Positions 25,538 through 35,101 of a stretch of DNA of 64,000 bases are shown piece by piece (within the stretch, counting starts at the first letter, position 1; every line of letters starts with the position of its first letter). Origin of the DNA: Bacteroidota bacterium. Lineage in GTDB: Bacteria; Bacteroidota; Bacteroidia; Chitinophagales; BACL12. The translations under genes and the position numbers were made by a program. The DNA is taken from NCBI GenBank assembly GCA_016715425.1, contig JADKAC010000002.1, positions 371,501-435,500 of the forward strand. The letters run 5' to 3'. Below the pieces are notes generated by a model. The model did no database searches, had not been told where the DNA came from, and worked only from the letters and a program-made list of their open reading frames with translations.

Positions 25538-26995
25538 TTAATTCTTTACAGGAATCCTCTGTAATGTTTCTAATAAATATTTCCAAAATTTTTGTACGCT
25601 TGAAATTTGCACTCGCTCATCCGGTGAATGTGCGCCACGAATATTTGGGCCGAATGAAATCATATCCATATCGGGATAATTTCTGCCGAGGATTCCGCAT
25701 TCTAATCCTGCATGACATGCATTTACATGTGCATCACCTTTAAATAATTCGGTATATAAATCAGACATGATAGTAACAATTTCCGAATGTGGCGCAGGTG
25801 GCCAACCGGGATAAGAACCCCCTGTTGAAACTGTGCAATCCGCCAATTCAAATGCACTTGTAATTGCTATTGCGGCATCTTCTTTTTCAGAATTTACTGA
25901 GCTCCGACATAGGCATTGAATAGATGCATTGCCATTTTTAATTTCAACTCTTGCTACATTGTTAGATGTTTGCACAAGATCAGGAATATCAGGACTCATT
26001 CTATAAATTCCATTCGGACATGCATAGATTGCACGGAGTATTTTTTTCTGAAAATCGTCTTCCATTACTTTAGCAGGTGCATCCGCTTTTTCTAATTCAA
26101 TTTGTAATCCTTTATCGGTTGAGGCATATTCAATTTTTAATATAGATGTTTGTTCAGCTATAAATTTTTCTAATGATACAGTATCATTTTTCTCTACACC
26201 AATTATTGCAAAGCTCTCTCGTGGAATTGCATTGCGCAAGCCACCACCATCAATGCTATTTATATAAATGTTGAATTTATTATCAGCAAACAATAACAAG
26301 CGATTCATAATTTTATTTGCATTGCCCAACCCTTTATGAATTTCCATTCCGCTATGTCCACCGCTTAATCCCTTTACACTGAGTTTATAAAAAGAAACAG
26401 TGGAAGGTGTTTTTATTTCAGTGTATTTTGTAGTTGCAGTTACATCCGCTCCACCCGCACATCCTATTGTAAGTTCATCATCATCTTCGGTGTCAAGATT
26501 TAATAAAATATCCGCATCTAATAATCCGCCTTTTAATTCAAGTGCACCTGTCATACCCGTTTCTTCATCAATAGTAAATAATGCTTCCAAGGGTGGATGC
26601 GGAATAGAATCTGATTCTAAAATTGACATGATTGCAGCTACACCAATTCCATTATCTGCACCTAATGTGGTACCATCTGCTTTCACCCAATCATCCTGCA
26701 CCAACATTTTAATTCCTTCCGTATTGAAATCAAATTTTGTATCTGCATTTTTTTGATGCACCATATCCAAATGACTTTGCAAAACAACAGTCTTTCGATT
26801 TTCCATTCCCTTGGTTGCAGGTTTTTTTATTATCACATTGCCAACTGCATCTTTAGTAGTTGGCAAACCGAGTTTATTTCCGAATGCTTCAATAAAAGCA
26901 ATTACTTTTTCTTCTTTTTTACTCGGCCGAGGTACGGCATTTAATGCAGCGAAATTCTTCCAGATATTTGCGGGTTCTAATTTTGATAAATCCAT
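25538..26995 (-). CDS. pepD: Aminoacyl-histidine dipeptidase (M20C, PepD)
   Basis: A 485-residue cytosolic dipeptidase of normal PepD length. Zinc-ligand motifs are SHLDMVHQ (His near residue 75), TLGADNGIGVAA (Asp near 116), TIDEETGMTGA (catalytic Glu pair near 145) and LNLDTEDDDEL. The insert domain carries GLSGGHSGMEIHKGLGNAN. The C-terminal ligand is in NACHAGLECG and GPNIRGAHSPDER. PepD hydrolyses Xaa-His and other dipeptides for amino-acid recycling. Confidence 0.94.
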   Translation of the reverse strand: MDLSKLEPANIWKNFAALNAVPRPSKKEEKVIAFIEAFGNKLGLPTTKDAVGNVIIKKPATKGMENRKTVVLQSHLDMVHQKNADTKFDFNTEGIKMLVQDDWVKADGTTLGADNGIGVAAIMSILESDSIPHPPLEALFTIDEETGMTGALELKGGLLDADILLNLDTEDDDELTIGCAGGADVTATTKYTEIKTPSTVSFYKLSVKGLSGGHSGMEIHKGLGNANKIMNRLLLFADNKFNIYINSIDGGGLRNAIPRESFAIIGVEKNDTVSLEKFIAEQTSILKIEYASTDKGLQIELEKADAPAKVMEDDFQKKILRAIYACPNGIYRMSPDIPDLVQTSNNVARVEIKNGNASIQCLCRSSVNSEKEDAAIAITSAFELADCTVSTGGSYPGWPPAPHSEIVTIMSDLYTELFKGDAHVNACHAGLECGILGRNYPDMDMISFGPNIRGAHSPDERVQISSVQKFWKYLLETLQRIPVKN

Positions 26996-27033
26996 TATGT
27001 TGTATTTATTTTTTAATTGTGTAGAGTTTGAAA

Positions 27034-27483
27034 TTAAGAATTTTTAAGCAATTCTAAACCATATACTTTTTGTTCTTTTAATTCATTAAATCCTAATTTT
27101 TTATAAAACAGATGTGATTCTTTGCGCATCACATTACTGCGCACCCGTATATGATTACAATGTTTGTTAAGCGACCAACTATATATTTTTTCTACAAGCA
27201 ATTTTCCAACGCCTTGTTGCCTGAATTGTTCGTTCACCACCAATCCGCCAATCTCAACAAATGCATCAGATTCAACTCTCAAAGCAATGAATCCATGAAT
27301 CCAACCGATTAACTGTTGATTATAAATTGCAGCAGAAACACATTGATTTGAATCCTGAAATATTACATGCAGCCGTTGTTGGATTGCTGCTTCAGAACTT
27401 GTGTATCCTAATTGATCAGAAAGAGATGCAATCGCTTTTGCATCTGTAATTTTTGCTTGTTGGATTTCTATTTTAATTTGCAT
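27034..27483 (-). CDS. GNAT-family N-acetyltransferase
   Basis: A 149-residue GNAT protein. The acetyl-CoA pyrophosphate-binding motif is QFRQQGVGKLLVEK (about residues 87-100), preceded by the strand FVEIGGLVVNE. The C-terminal region RVRSNVMRKESHLFYKKLGF is the usual motif B. The acceptor is unknown. Upstream (27484-27629) lies a region with alternative hairpins described separately. Confidence 0.9.
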   Translation of the reverse strand: MQIKIEIQQAKITDAKAIASLSDQLGYTSSEAAIQQRLHVIFQDSNQCVSAAIYNQQLIGWIHGFIALRVESDAFVEIGGLVVNEQFRQQGVGKLLVEKIYSWSLNKHCNHIRVRSNVMRKESHLFYKKLGFNELKEQKVYGLELLKNS

Positions 27484-27529
27484 TATTCAGCATTAAAAAT
27501 AGATAATAAATCTACATGATGAAATCTAG

Positions 27530-27591
27530 GCTATTTTACTTTCGATAGCTTAAAGTAAAATAGCAAGAATCTTATTTTACTTTATTTAGCT
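27530..27591 (-). promoter_or_regulatory. Alternative hairpin region upstream of the GNAT gene
   Basis: Three arms share one sequence: TATTTTACTTT at 27532-27542, its complement AAAGTAAAATA at 27552-27562, and TATTTTACTTT again at 27573-27583. The middle arm can pair either left (13 bp, 27530-27542 with 27552-27564, 9-nt loop) or right (11 bp, 10-nt loop), but not both. The region lies in the 5' or promoter zone of the GNAT gene. No T-run follows either hairpin, so a simple terminator is unlikely. Confidence 0.55.
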
Positions 27592-27629
27592 TGTACTTTT
27601 AAGGTAAATTGATTGGATGAGAATAAAAT

Positions 27630-27668
27630 AAAAAGGTTGAAACAATGTAAAATTGATTCAACCTTTTT
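27630..27668 (-). terminator. Terminator of the TonB-domain gene
   Basis: A perfect 12-bp stem AAAAAGGTTGAA (27630-27641) with TTCAACCTTTTT (27657-27668) and a 15-nt loop. Its U-rich arm forms the tail for leftward transcription from the gene at 27704. Confidence 0.85.
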
Positions 27669-27703
27669 AACTCTGACCAAGAAAATTGTAATCAGAAAAA
27701 CAA

Positions 27704-28123
27704 TTACTTCAATTTAAAATAAATAGGTACTACATATTCCACTTTCACTTTCTTGCCATCTTGTTCACCTGGAGTCCATTGCGGCATTGCATTTACAACA
27801 CGTAATGCTTCTGCATTTAATGTTGCCGAAACACCTCGCTTAACAACTGCATCTGTAACATTTCCCTTTTCATCAATTACAAAACCGACATACACTTTTC
27901 CTTGCTCTCCTTTTTCTTTTGCATCTGCCGGGTATTGAATTGATTCAGAAAGATATTTCATCATTGCATCATCACCACCTTTGAAAGTGGGCATCACCTC
28001 TGCTTGTTTTAATGGCATATCATCGGCGCTTTGCGCTGAAGCTGTTTCTGAAATAAATGTGAGAGAAAGAATACATAAAAGTGTTGCAACACTTTTTAAA
28101 GCTGTGTTTTTAAAATGATTCAT
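27704..28123 (-). CDS. Exported TonB C-terminal domain protein
   Basis: Start at ATG 28123 (MNHFKNTALKSVATLLCIL), followed by a signal peptide ending near ASAQ. The frame extends 20 more codons without support. The 139-residue product is essentially one TonB C-terminal domain: PTFKGGDDAMMKYLSESIQYP, then GKVYVGFVIDEKGNVTDAVV, LNAEALRVVNAMPQWTPG and a final VVPIYFKLK strand. The long Pro-rich spacer and N-terminal anchor of classical TonB are missing, so it is more likely a free periplasmic partner than an energy transducer. It lies 94 nt downstream of the CHAT gene, on the same strand. Confidence 0.85.
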   Translation of the reverse strand: MNHFKNTALKSVATLLCILSLTFISETASAQSADDMPLKQAEVMPTFKGGDDAMMKYLSESIQYPADAKEKGEQGKVYVGFVIDEKGNVTDAVVKRGVSATLNAEALRVVNAMPQWTPGEQDGKKVKVEYVVPIYFKLK

Positions 28124-28217
28124 AATGTTTGGTTTTAGTGTGAAATAATATCCATCAAATGCGACGGCTGTTGGTTGATGCAAACCATCGGATTATTCCA
28201 TAAATATATTGTAAAAA

Positions 28218-31200
28218 TTATTGCAACAGAATAAATGCTGACCAATAGTAAGGGCCATATCGCTTACTCATTGTTTGTTGTGCCAAGCGAAATGCAGAAT
28301 TCAATTCCATTCCTTTCAATAAATTCCCATAAAAATATTCCATGAACAAAGCAGTTTCTTTATCACTTACTTTCCACAAACTCATCACTATATTTTCAAC
28401 TCCGGCTAATTTAAAAGCACGTTGTAAACCGAACACACCTTCATCACTGCGCACAGTTCCCAAACCTGTTTCACATGCAGATAAAACGGCAAGACGACAT
28501 TTACTCAAATCCATATAACTCACTTCGGCTGCAGTGAGAATACCATCATTTAAATCCGCAGGCAATTTTTCTCCTTTCCAACTGCGATTTCCACCTGCAA
28601 GCAATAATCCCGAACGATACATTGCATCTGAATTGGAAACTGCGTTGCCGGGTAATTGATCTACAAAAAATCCATGTGTAGAAATATGCATTATCTCCGG
28701 TGCGTTGCCACTAAAATTTTTAAACATATCTTCCGATGCTTTGCTGCCGGTAAACATTTCTGTTTTGTTTTTACTTGTTTGCAATAACAGATCTATACTT
28801 TTCACTTCTTGTAAAGTACCGGGTAAATAATTCCATTCACCACCACGGGTATTCACTGCATTTCTGCTATCATTTAATACAAGTAATTCATTTGCATTCT
28901 GCAATGTATTTTCAGATTGCATTGCAGCATATAATTTATCATCACTCGACATATAATCCACACCACCAATCATTGCAATTTCACCTGATTTAAATGTATC
29001 TGCTTTTTTAATCTTTTCAAGATCAGCCGAATTTCCAATCTGCGAAATATTGTAATTAAATCCTGCATAGGTATTAAATGCAATTGGAATTGCAGCAACA
29101 TTAATTGTATTTATTACACCGGAAACAGTGATATATATATTTCCATTTACAGTGAGATATTTTTGTAATGGTTGCCAAAGTAATTGATATAAATGTTGAC
29201 CATCATAATAAGCTTCTTCCTCATCATATTCAGGAAAACCATATAAACGAGATGCATAGGCTGCATCTGTTTCATCTTTTCTTTTTGCGATTATTTGAAG
29301 TAAAATATCCTCGCTGCAAAGCATTACTAACTCCGGCTCTTGCATAGTTCCGGTAAGTATCATTGCCGCATACCATTCACCTTGATGTTGCTTATCAGAA
29401 TAACTATATATCTGTAAAAATTCGATTACCGCATCTGTTGCTTGTAATTGTTTTTTTACATCTGTCCATTTTTCATTTACAACATAACTGATATTGCTAC
29501 CGCTTTTTAAATTTAATTGTTTTTCATAATTATCTGCTGCAATCTTTAATGAATCCACATACGATTTATCGGCATCTGTTTGCGATTCTAATTTCGCAAC
29601 ATATTGTTTTGTATGTAACCATTCGGTGTAAACATTTCTGATTTCCGCATCAGGTGATTGTTCAAAATTGCGACGTGCATTGGTGGATGAATACAATAAC
29701 ATTGCACGATTTGCCAATTGATAATTATACATATCTCCTGCAATTCCCGGCAGTTGAGAATGGGCAAAAACAAAATCATTAAATACATCAAATTGATAGC
29801 GGAAAGTAGATAGAAATGCTTCTTGCTCTGCAGCATTCATCACACTAAAATTTGTATTCAGTTGTTCCAATTGTAAATCTAAATTCCGCACATATAAATC
29901 TCTCGCCAGTTCGGGTTTATTTAATGCATCATAAATACTTGCAAGGCGCCGATAACTTGCGAGTACTAATGGATCAGTTTCATTATAATTATTTTTCCTG
30001 TAATCCAACACTTCTTCTGCAATTGCAAGCGCATCATCATATCTTTCCATTCGAATATATAATTCAGAAACATTATCCCGCCATGTTTGATAATTAATAT
30101 TGAGATCACCCAAATATTTTTCGCTTAATGCCAAAGCGGAAGCATATAATTCTTCCGACTCCAAATATTTTTCCTGATCCATTGCAACACCTGCGAGTGC
30201 GGCAGTTGCATTTATATAATTGAAAGAGCTGTCGCCTTCTTCTGCTAATGCAAAATCAAATGCTTGTCTATAATATATTTCTGCCGATTCCATTTTATTC
30301 GCACTCTCATAAATGCGACCCATCGCCATAAGCTGCGCATTGAAATTACTTTTCAATAAATCACCAGTTAGAAAATCAAAAAAAGTATTTGTATTGTTTT
30401 GCAATTCACGAGTGCGAAACATAGTAACATCCTCTGCGAGAGGAATTGCTTGCTGATATCTACCTACTCTTACATAAAAATCTGCGATATCCATCATGCG
30501 GTTAAAATAATCTGAACTATCTGATTGCAAATAATTTTTTGATACTGCAATTGATTCAAGATATAATTTTTCAGCAGCAGAATAATTTCCCGTTCCTGTA
30601 TAATAGTTTGCAAGATCACGCACTACGTCCAAATGCAAAACAGTATCCGATTGTGCTATTCTGAAATTATCATACACAATTTTATAATCTGCAAGACCAT
30701 CTTCCACCCTGTTCAAATCAATTTTAGATTTTCCTTTTGCATACAGCACATTGTAATCTAATCCTGTTCCTGCAGCCATTTTTTCAACTCTATTTAATGT
30801 AGCAAGCGCTTGCTCAGAATTAAAAGTTGCATTTAAATAAGAAGCATATTCCAATCCGTAATTGGTGCAATCATACATCATGGAGTCAGGCATATTGTCG
30901 CAGATATTCAAGATGGTATCATACACTGCAAAACCCTCATCATAATTATCAATAGTAATTTGCAAACCAGCCATACGGTTTAAATATTCCAATGTAGTTG
31001 CTGTAGGTTCACCATGTAATCTGCTGCGATCAATTGCCTTTTGCGAAGCTTCCAACGCAAGGTCATATTCGCCGTAAGTAGAAAAAATTAAACTGAATAA
31101 ATGCCATCCATCCGCAGTAGGTTCATCTTTTGTACCGATAGCTTTTATATCAATTGCATACGTTTTTAAAGTCCAGGGTAAACCATTTTCTTTATCGCCA

Positions 31201-32099
31201 TTTAAAAAATATAATTGCGACAAAAATCCTGTTGCAAATCCGTAGAGTACATTTTCTTCACCATAGGTATATCGGAAATATTCCTCCATAATAAATCCTT
31301 TTGTAAATGCTTCCTCACTTGCATCACCCAATGCAATCATCATTGCAGTGGAACCGATCAGATCGTATAAATCAAGAATAGCGTCCTGATAATACATCAC
31401 ACATTTTCCTACTTCACCAGTGGTGTTATAGTATTTTATCACTCCTGTCAGCATATCATTTTCGTAAGGAAAAACAGAAGTTAACAATCCAGAAGAATCA
31501 TAATTTTTTGTTATGCCAATGCGCAAATCATTTTCATAGGTTGTAGATTTTTCTATCACACCTGTACTTCTATAAAAATTAAATACGCCATTCTTTTTCC
31601 CCAGAGTAACAGAACCACTTCGCATTACATTTCCATTCTCATAATACTCTGTATAATTGCCATCAGGTAAATCGTCGGTATAATTACATCTCCATTGTAT
31701 GTTTCCGGAAGGATAAAATTGTTCGGCCAATCCTTGCATTAATCCATCCTGATAATTGTAGATATATTTTTTATTGTTGTTTTTGTAATACAAAATTGCA
31801 ATACCATTCAGCGTATCTGGAAACATAGATTTGTATTGTGCTGAATAGACGAGATTATTATTCTCAATGGAATATTCATTTACAAATCCGACAGGTATAT
31901 TTTTTTTAAATTTTGCAGTGTTATACCAATCTGCATTTACAGCATCTTTTAATAAATTATTGTCAACGTCATAAAAGAAAATCCATTTACCAGTGCGCAA
32001 TCCATTTTTATCTGTTTTATTGGGAGCAGTTAATTGGGTAAATGCGATGGATTGTGTTGCAATCAAAAAGAAAAAAAAGAATACTGTTTTTATCTGCAT
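28218..32099 (-). CDS. Exported YwqK/MORN-TPR-CHAT protease-like protein
   Basis: A 1293-residue protein with a signal peptide (MQIKTVFFFFFLIATQSIAF). Residues about 30-245 carry some seven YwqK/MORN-type repeats (examples GKWIFFYD, GLAEQFYPSGNIQW, GNYTEYYENGNVMRSG, GVIKYYNTTGEVG). Residues about 280-860 are TPR-type helical pairs (for example GNYSAAEKLYLESIAVS, GRYQQAIPLAEDV, KYLESEELYASALALSEKYL). The C-terminal 300 residues are a CHAT domain with the caspase-like dyad His1142 (ISTHGFF) and Cys1209 (LSACETG), followed by SLWKVSD. Both catalytic residues are intact, so protease activity is plausible. Export and the fused YwqK repeats are unusual next to cytosolic CHAT proteins. Target unknown. 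Confidence 0.9.
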   Translation of the reverse strand: MQIKTVFFFFFLIATQSIAFTQLTAPNKTDKNGLRTGKWIFFYDVDNNLLKDAVNADWYNTAKFKKNIPVGFVNEYSIENNNLVYSAQYKSMFPDTLNGIAILYYKNNNKKYIYNYQDGLMQGLAEQFYPSGNIQWRCNYTDDLPDGNYTEYYENGNVMRSGSVTLGKKNGVFNFYRSTGVIEKSTTYENDLRIGITKNYDSSGLLTSVFPYENDMLTGVIKYYNTTGEVGKCVMYYQDAILDLYDLIGSTAMMIALGDASEEAFTKGFIMEEYFRYTYGEENVLYGFATGFLSQLYFLNGDKENGLPWTLKTYAIDIKAIGTKDEPTADGWHLFSLIFSTYGEYDLALEASQKAIDRSRLHGEPTATTLEYLNRMAGLQITIDNYDEGFAVYDTILNICDNMPDSMMYDCTNYGLEYASYLNATFNSEQALATLNRVEKMAAGTGLDYNVLYAKGKSKIDLNRVEDGLADYKIVYDNFRIAQSDTVLHLDVVRDLANYYTGTGNYSAAEKLYLESIAVSKNYLQSDSSDYFNRMMDIADFYVRVGRYQQAIPLAEDVTMFRTRELQNNTNTFFDFLTGDLLKSNFNAQLMAMGRIYESANKMESAEIYYRQAFDFALAEEGDSSFNYINATAALAGVAMDQEKYLESEELYASALALSEKYLGDLNINYQTWRDNVSELYIRMERYDDALAIAEEVLDYRKNNYNETDPLVLASYRRLASIYDALNKPELARDLYVRNLDLQLEQLNTNFSVMNAAEQEAFLSTFRYQFDVFNDFVFAHSQLPGIAGDMYNYQLANRAMLLYSSTNARRNFEQSPDAEIRNVYTEWLHTKQYVAKLESQTDADKSYVDSLKIAADNYEKQLNLKSGSNISYVVNEKWTDVKKQLQATDAVIEFLQIYSYSDKQHQGEWYAAMILTGTMQEPELVMLCSEDILLQIIAKRKDETDAAYASRLYGFPEYDEEEAYYDGQHLYQLLWQPLQKYLTVNGNIYITVSGVINTINVAAIPIAFNTYAGFNYNISQIGNSADLEKIKKADTFKSGEIAMIGGVDYMSSDDKLYAAMQSENTLQNANELLVLNDSRNAVNTRGGEWNYLPGTLQEVKSIDLLLQTSKNKTEMFTGSKASEDMFKNFSGNAPEIMHISTHGFFVDQLPGNAVSNSDAMYRSGLLLAGGNRSWKGEKLPADLNDGILTAAEVSYMDLSKCRLAVLSACETGLGTVRSDEGVFGLQRAFKLAGVENIVMSLWKVSDKETALFMEYFYGNLLKGMELNSAFRLAQQTMSKRYGPYYWSAFILLQ

Positions 32100-32140
32100 A
32101 GTGTGTAGATGCTATTGTAAAGAAATTCGTTACAAACATG

Positions 32141-32180
32141 AAAAAAAAATCCCGCAACAATTGAATTGAAGCGGGATTGA
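32141..32180 (-). terminator. Terminator of the cysCDN operon
   Basis: An 8-bp GC-containing stem AATCCCGC (32148-32155) with GCGGGATT (32171-32178), followed on the minus strand by a run of at least seven U. It ends leftward transcripts after cysN. Confidence 0.82.
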
Positions 32181-32200
32181 AATAAGCATAAATATGTTAT

Positions 32201-33499
32201 TTATTTAATAATCATACCGGCAGCTACCGTTTCATTTGTTCCTTCATCAATAAAAATGATAGAACCTGTGATACGGTTTTGTCTGTATTCATCATAGAAC
32301 AAAGGCACTGTGGTGCGGATACGAATTCGTCCGATTTCATTAAGACCAAATGTTTTTACATCTGGATCTCTATGCAGGGTATTTACATCCACTTTATAAA
32401 GTATTTCTTTTACAATACATCTTGCATCTCTGGTAGTATGTTTAATTGCATACTTACCGTTCAACAGCAATTGTTTTTTGTCGCTCATCCAACAAATCAT
32501 CACATCTATGTCCTGGCCAGTTTCCGGAATATTATTTTCACGCACCAACATATCACCACGGCTGATATCAATTTCATCTTCCAATAAAATAGTAACGCTT
32601 TGAGGAGGATGTGCGAATTCTAATTCGCCATCAATAGTAGTAATGGCTTTTATTTTTGAAGTTAATCCGGAGGGCAAATGCATCACTAAATCTCCCGGTT
32701 TAAAAACACCACCTGACACTCGACCTGCATATCCACGATAATCATGATATTCATCGCTCATTGGGCGCACAACATATTGCACAGGAAAACGGCAATCAAT
32801 CATATTATGATCACCACCGATATGCACTGTTTCCAAAGTATATAATAAGGTAGGTCCCTGATACCAATCCATCTTTGTGCTGCGGTCAACCACGTTATCG
32901 CCTTTCAATGCACTGATAGGAATAAAGCGCACATCCTGCACATCTAATTTTGATGAAAAGTTTTTGAATTGATCTACCACTTTATCATAAGCCTCTTGCT
33001 TAAAATCAACAAGATCCATTTTATTAATACAAATAACAATATGTGGTATCTGTAACAGCGAAGCAATAAATGCATGGCGATGTGTTTGCTCAACAACACC
33101 ATGACGTGCATCCACTAAAATGATGGCGAGGTTCGCAGTACTAGCACCGGTAACCATATTTCTTGTGTATTGAATATGGCCGGGTGTATCAGCAATAATA
33201 AATTTGCGTTTTGGTGTAGCAAAATATCTGTATGCCACATCAATAGTAATTCCCTGCTCACGTTCTGCACGTAAACCATCAGTAAGCAAAGCAAGATTTA
33301 CATAATCTTCACCTCTTTGTAATGATGATTTTTCAATAGCTTCCAACTGATCTTGAAAAATTGATTTCGAATCATATAACATTCTACCTATCAATGTAGA
33401 TTTTCCATCGTCAACACTTCCTGCAGTGGTAAACCGCAGTAATTCCATATTGAGATAACCGTTGTGATCGAATTTTCCGTCTTCTAATAAATGCTCCAT
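32201..33499 (-). CDS. cysN: Sulfate adenylyltransferase subunit 1 (GTPase)
   Basis: A 432-residue EF-Tu-like GTPase. Its G motifs are TAGSVDDGKSTLIGRML (G1, about 28-44), ADTPGHIQYTRNM (G3), and INKMDLVDF (G4). The switch region REQGITIDVAYRYF is also clear. With CysD it activates sulfate to adenosine-5'-phosphosulfate, coupling the step to GTP hydrolysis. There is no fused APS kinase at the C-terminus; that activity is the separate cysC gene. It lies 49 nt after cysD. Confidence 0.96.
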   Translation of the reverse strand: MEHLLEDGKFDHNGYLNMELLRFTTAGSVDDGKSTLIGRMLYDSKSIFQDQLEAIEKSSLQRGEDYVNLALLTDGLRAEREQGITIDVAYRYFATPKRKFIIADTPGHIQYTRNMVTGASTANLAIILVDARHGVVEQTHRHAFIASLLQIPHIVICINKMDLVDFKQEAYDKVVDQFKNFSSKLDVQDVRFIPISALKGDNVVDRSTKMDWYQGPTLLYTLETVHIGGDHNMIDCRFPVQYVVRPMSDEYHDYRGYAGRVSGGVFKPGDLVMHLPSGLTSKIKAITTIDGELEFAHPPQSVTILLEDEIDISRGDMLVRENNIPETGQDIDVMICWMSDKKQLLLNGKYAIKHTTRDARCIVKEILYKVDVNTLHRDPDVKTFGLNEIGRIRIRTTVPLFYDEYRQNRITGSIIFIDEGTNETVAAGMIIK

Positions 33500-33548
33500 T
33501 ATATTTTCTTCTGTTCTGTTTGCGATAAATAAATTGATGATTTTTTGA

Positions 33549-34454
33549 TCAGAAATATCCTTGTTTTTTTCTGTCTTCCATAGATGTTTCGGAACGTTTG
33601 TCGTCCGAGCGATTTCCTCTTTCAGTAATACGTGTTGTAGCTACTTCGTAAATAATTTTTTCTACCGTATCTGCATCACTTGCAACTGCGCCTGTAATAG
33701 GAAGATCACCACAAGTACGGAAACGCACCTGACGAACTTCAGGCTTTTCATTGCCACGCAATTTCACCCATTTTGGATGGGTAGATATATATGTTCCATC
33801 ACGTTCAATTACTTCCCGCATATGAGAAAAATATAATGTAGGTAATGGAATATTTTCCTGAAGAATATATTGCCATACATCCATCTCAGTCCAGTTACTG
33901 ATTGGGAATACACGGAAGTGTTCACCAAGATGTTTTTTCCCGTTGAAGATGTTCCATAATTCCGGACGTTGATTTTTTGGATCCCATTGACCGAACTCAT
34001 CACGATGACTGAAGAATCTTTCTTTGGCTCTGGCTTTTTCTTCATCTCTTCTTGCGCCACCCATACATGCATCAAACTTGTTGTTCTCTATTGTTTCCAA
34101 AAGAGTTACCGTTTGCAAAGCATTACGGGAAGCATTTATTCCTTGCTCTTCCACAGCGGTACCTTTAGAAATAGAATCTTCTACCTCGCCAACGATTAAT
34201 CGGGCACCGGTTTCTTTCACCAACCAATCACGGTATTCAATTGTCTCCGGAAAATTATGACCCGTATCAATATGAACTAATGGAAATGGAATTTTCGCAG
34301 GCCAAAAAGCCTTACGTGCCAGATAAACCATCAGGATAGAATCTTTTCCACCCGAGAATAATAAGGCAGGGTTCTGAAATTGTGCCGCCACTTCCCGCAT
34401 AATAAAAATGCTCTCGGCTTCCAGTTCTTTTAAATGTGTTAAACTATAAGACAT
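33549..34454 (-). CDS. cysD: Sulfate adenylyltransferase subunit 2
   Basis: A 301-residue PP-loop enzyme. The P-loop LLFSGGKDSILMVYLARKAF is at about residues 32-51, followed by LVHIDTGHNFPETIEYRD, GARRDEEKARAKERFFSHRD and NWTEMDVWQYI. The C-terminal RFRTCGDLPITGAV and the basic RSDDKRSETSMEDRKKQGYF tail are conserved in CysD. It forms APS from ATP and sulfate together with CysN. It is separated from cysC by 6 nt, so it is translated from the same message. Confidence 0.97.
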   Translation of the reverse strand: MSYSLTHLKELEAESIFIMREVAAQFQNPALLFSGGKDSILMVYLARKAFWPAKIPFPLVHIDTGHNFPETIEYRDWLVKETGARLIVGEVEDSISKGTAVEEQGINASRNALQTVTLLETIENNKFDACMGGARRDEEKARAKERFFSHRDEFGQWDPKNQRPELWNIFNGKKHLGEHFRVFPISNWTEMDVWQYILQENIPLPTLYFSHMREVIERDGTYISTHPKWVKLRGNEKPEVRQVRFRTCGDLPITGAVASDADTVEKIIYEVATTRITERGNRSDDKRSETSMEDRKKQGYF

Positions 34455-34460
34455 GATATT

Positions 34461-35072
34461 TTAAACTTGATATTTAATAATAGGTAATATAAAATTGTAT
34501 AATTGATCTACGCTTTCTTCAATACTTAATTTATCGGTGGGGATTTCCATTGCAGGATTCTCAGGTGCTTCAAAGGGAGAAGTGATACCGGTAAAATCAG
34601 GAATTTCGCCACGTCTTGCTTTTGCATATAATCCTTTCACATCTCTTGCTTCACATACTTCTAACGGCGCATTGATATATATTTCTAAAAAATTCTCTTC
34701 GCCAATTATTTGCTTTGCCATGGTGCGAATTTCATTTGTAGGACTTACAAAACTGTTCATGGTAATGATACCGCAATTCAGAAATAATTTGCTGACTTCT
34801 GCAATCCGGCGGATATTTTCAATACGGTCTGCATCACTGAAACTTAAATTTTTATTTATTCCACTGCGAATATTATCGCCATCCAATAACATGGTGAGAA
34901 AACTATCAGTATGTAGTTTCTTTTCGAGCGCTTCTGCAATTGTGCTTTTTCCGGAGCCTGATAAACCCGTTAGCCATAGCACACGGGCATTCTGTTTCAG
35001 AAAGGCCTCTTTATCGGCCCGCTGCAATAAGCGGTGGAATATTGGGTGAATGTTATCCTGCACTGTAGTCAT
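34461..35072 (-). CDS. cysC: Adenylylsulfate kinase
   Basis: Start at ATG 35072, downstream of a TAACTTTG promoter box at 35102-35109; the open frame to 35114 would start above the promoter. The 203-residue enzyme has the P-loop LWLTGLSGSGKSTIAEAL, the APS-binding DGDNIRSGINKNLSFSDADR, and the lid MNSFVSPTNEIR, then ARDVKGLYAKARRGEIPDFTG. It phosphorylates APS to PAPS, for sulfate reduction or sulfotransferases. It is the first gene of the cysC-cysD-cysN operon. Confidence 0.95.
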   Translation of the reverse strand: MTTVQDNIHPIFHRLLQRADKEAFLKQNARVLWLTGLSGSGKSTIAEALEKKLHTDSFLTMLLDGDNIRSGINKNLSFSDADRIENIRRIAEVSKLFLNCGIITMNSFVSPTNEIRTMAKQIIGEENFLEIYINAPLEVCEARDVKGLYAKARRGEIPDFTGITSPFEAPENPAMEIPTDKLSIEESVDQLYNFILPIIKYQV

Positions 35073-35101
35073 TTTCTGCAATCTCAGGCCAAACGGCGGC
35101 G

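Noticed and set aside
28218..32099. CRISPR type III-E (Craspase) or gasdermin-linked defence CHAT
   Set aside because: The protein is exported and no CRISPR, gasdermin or other known defence gene is near.
34537..35049. 170-codon frame opposite cysC, and 59386-59802 opposite odhB
   Set aside because: Both lie wholly antisense to well-supported genes and have no recognisable domain or signal; they are frame shadows of the coding strand.
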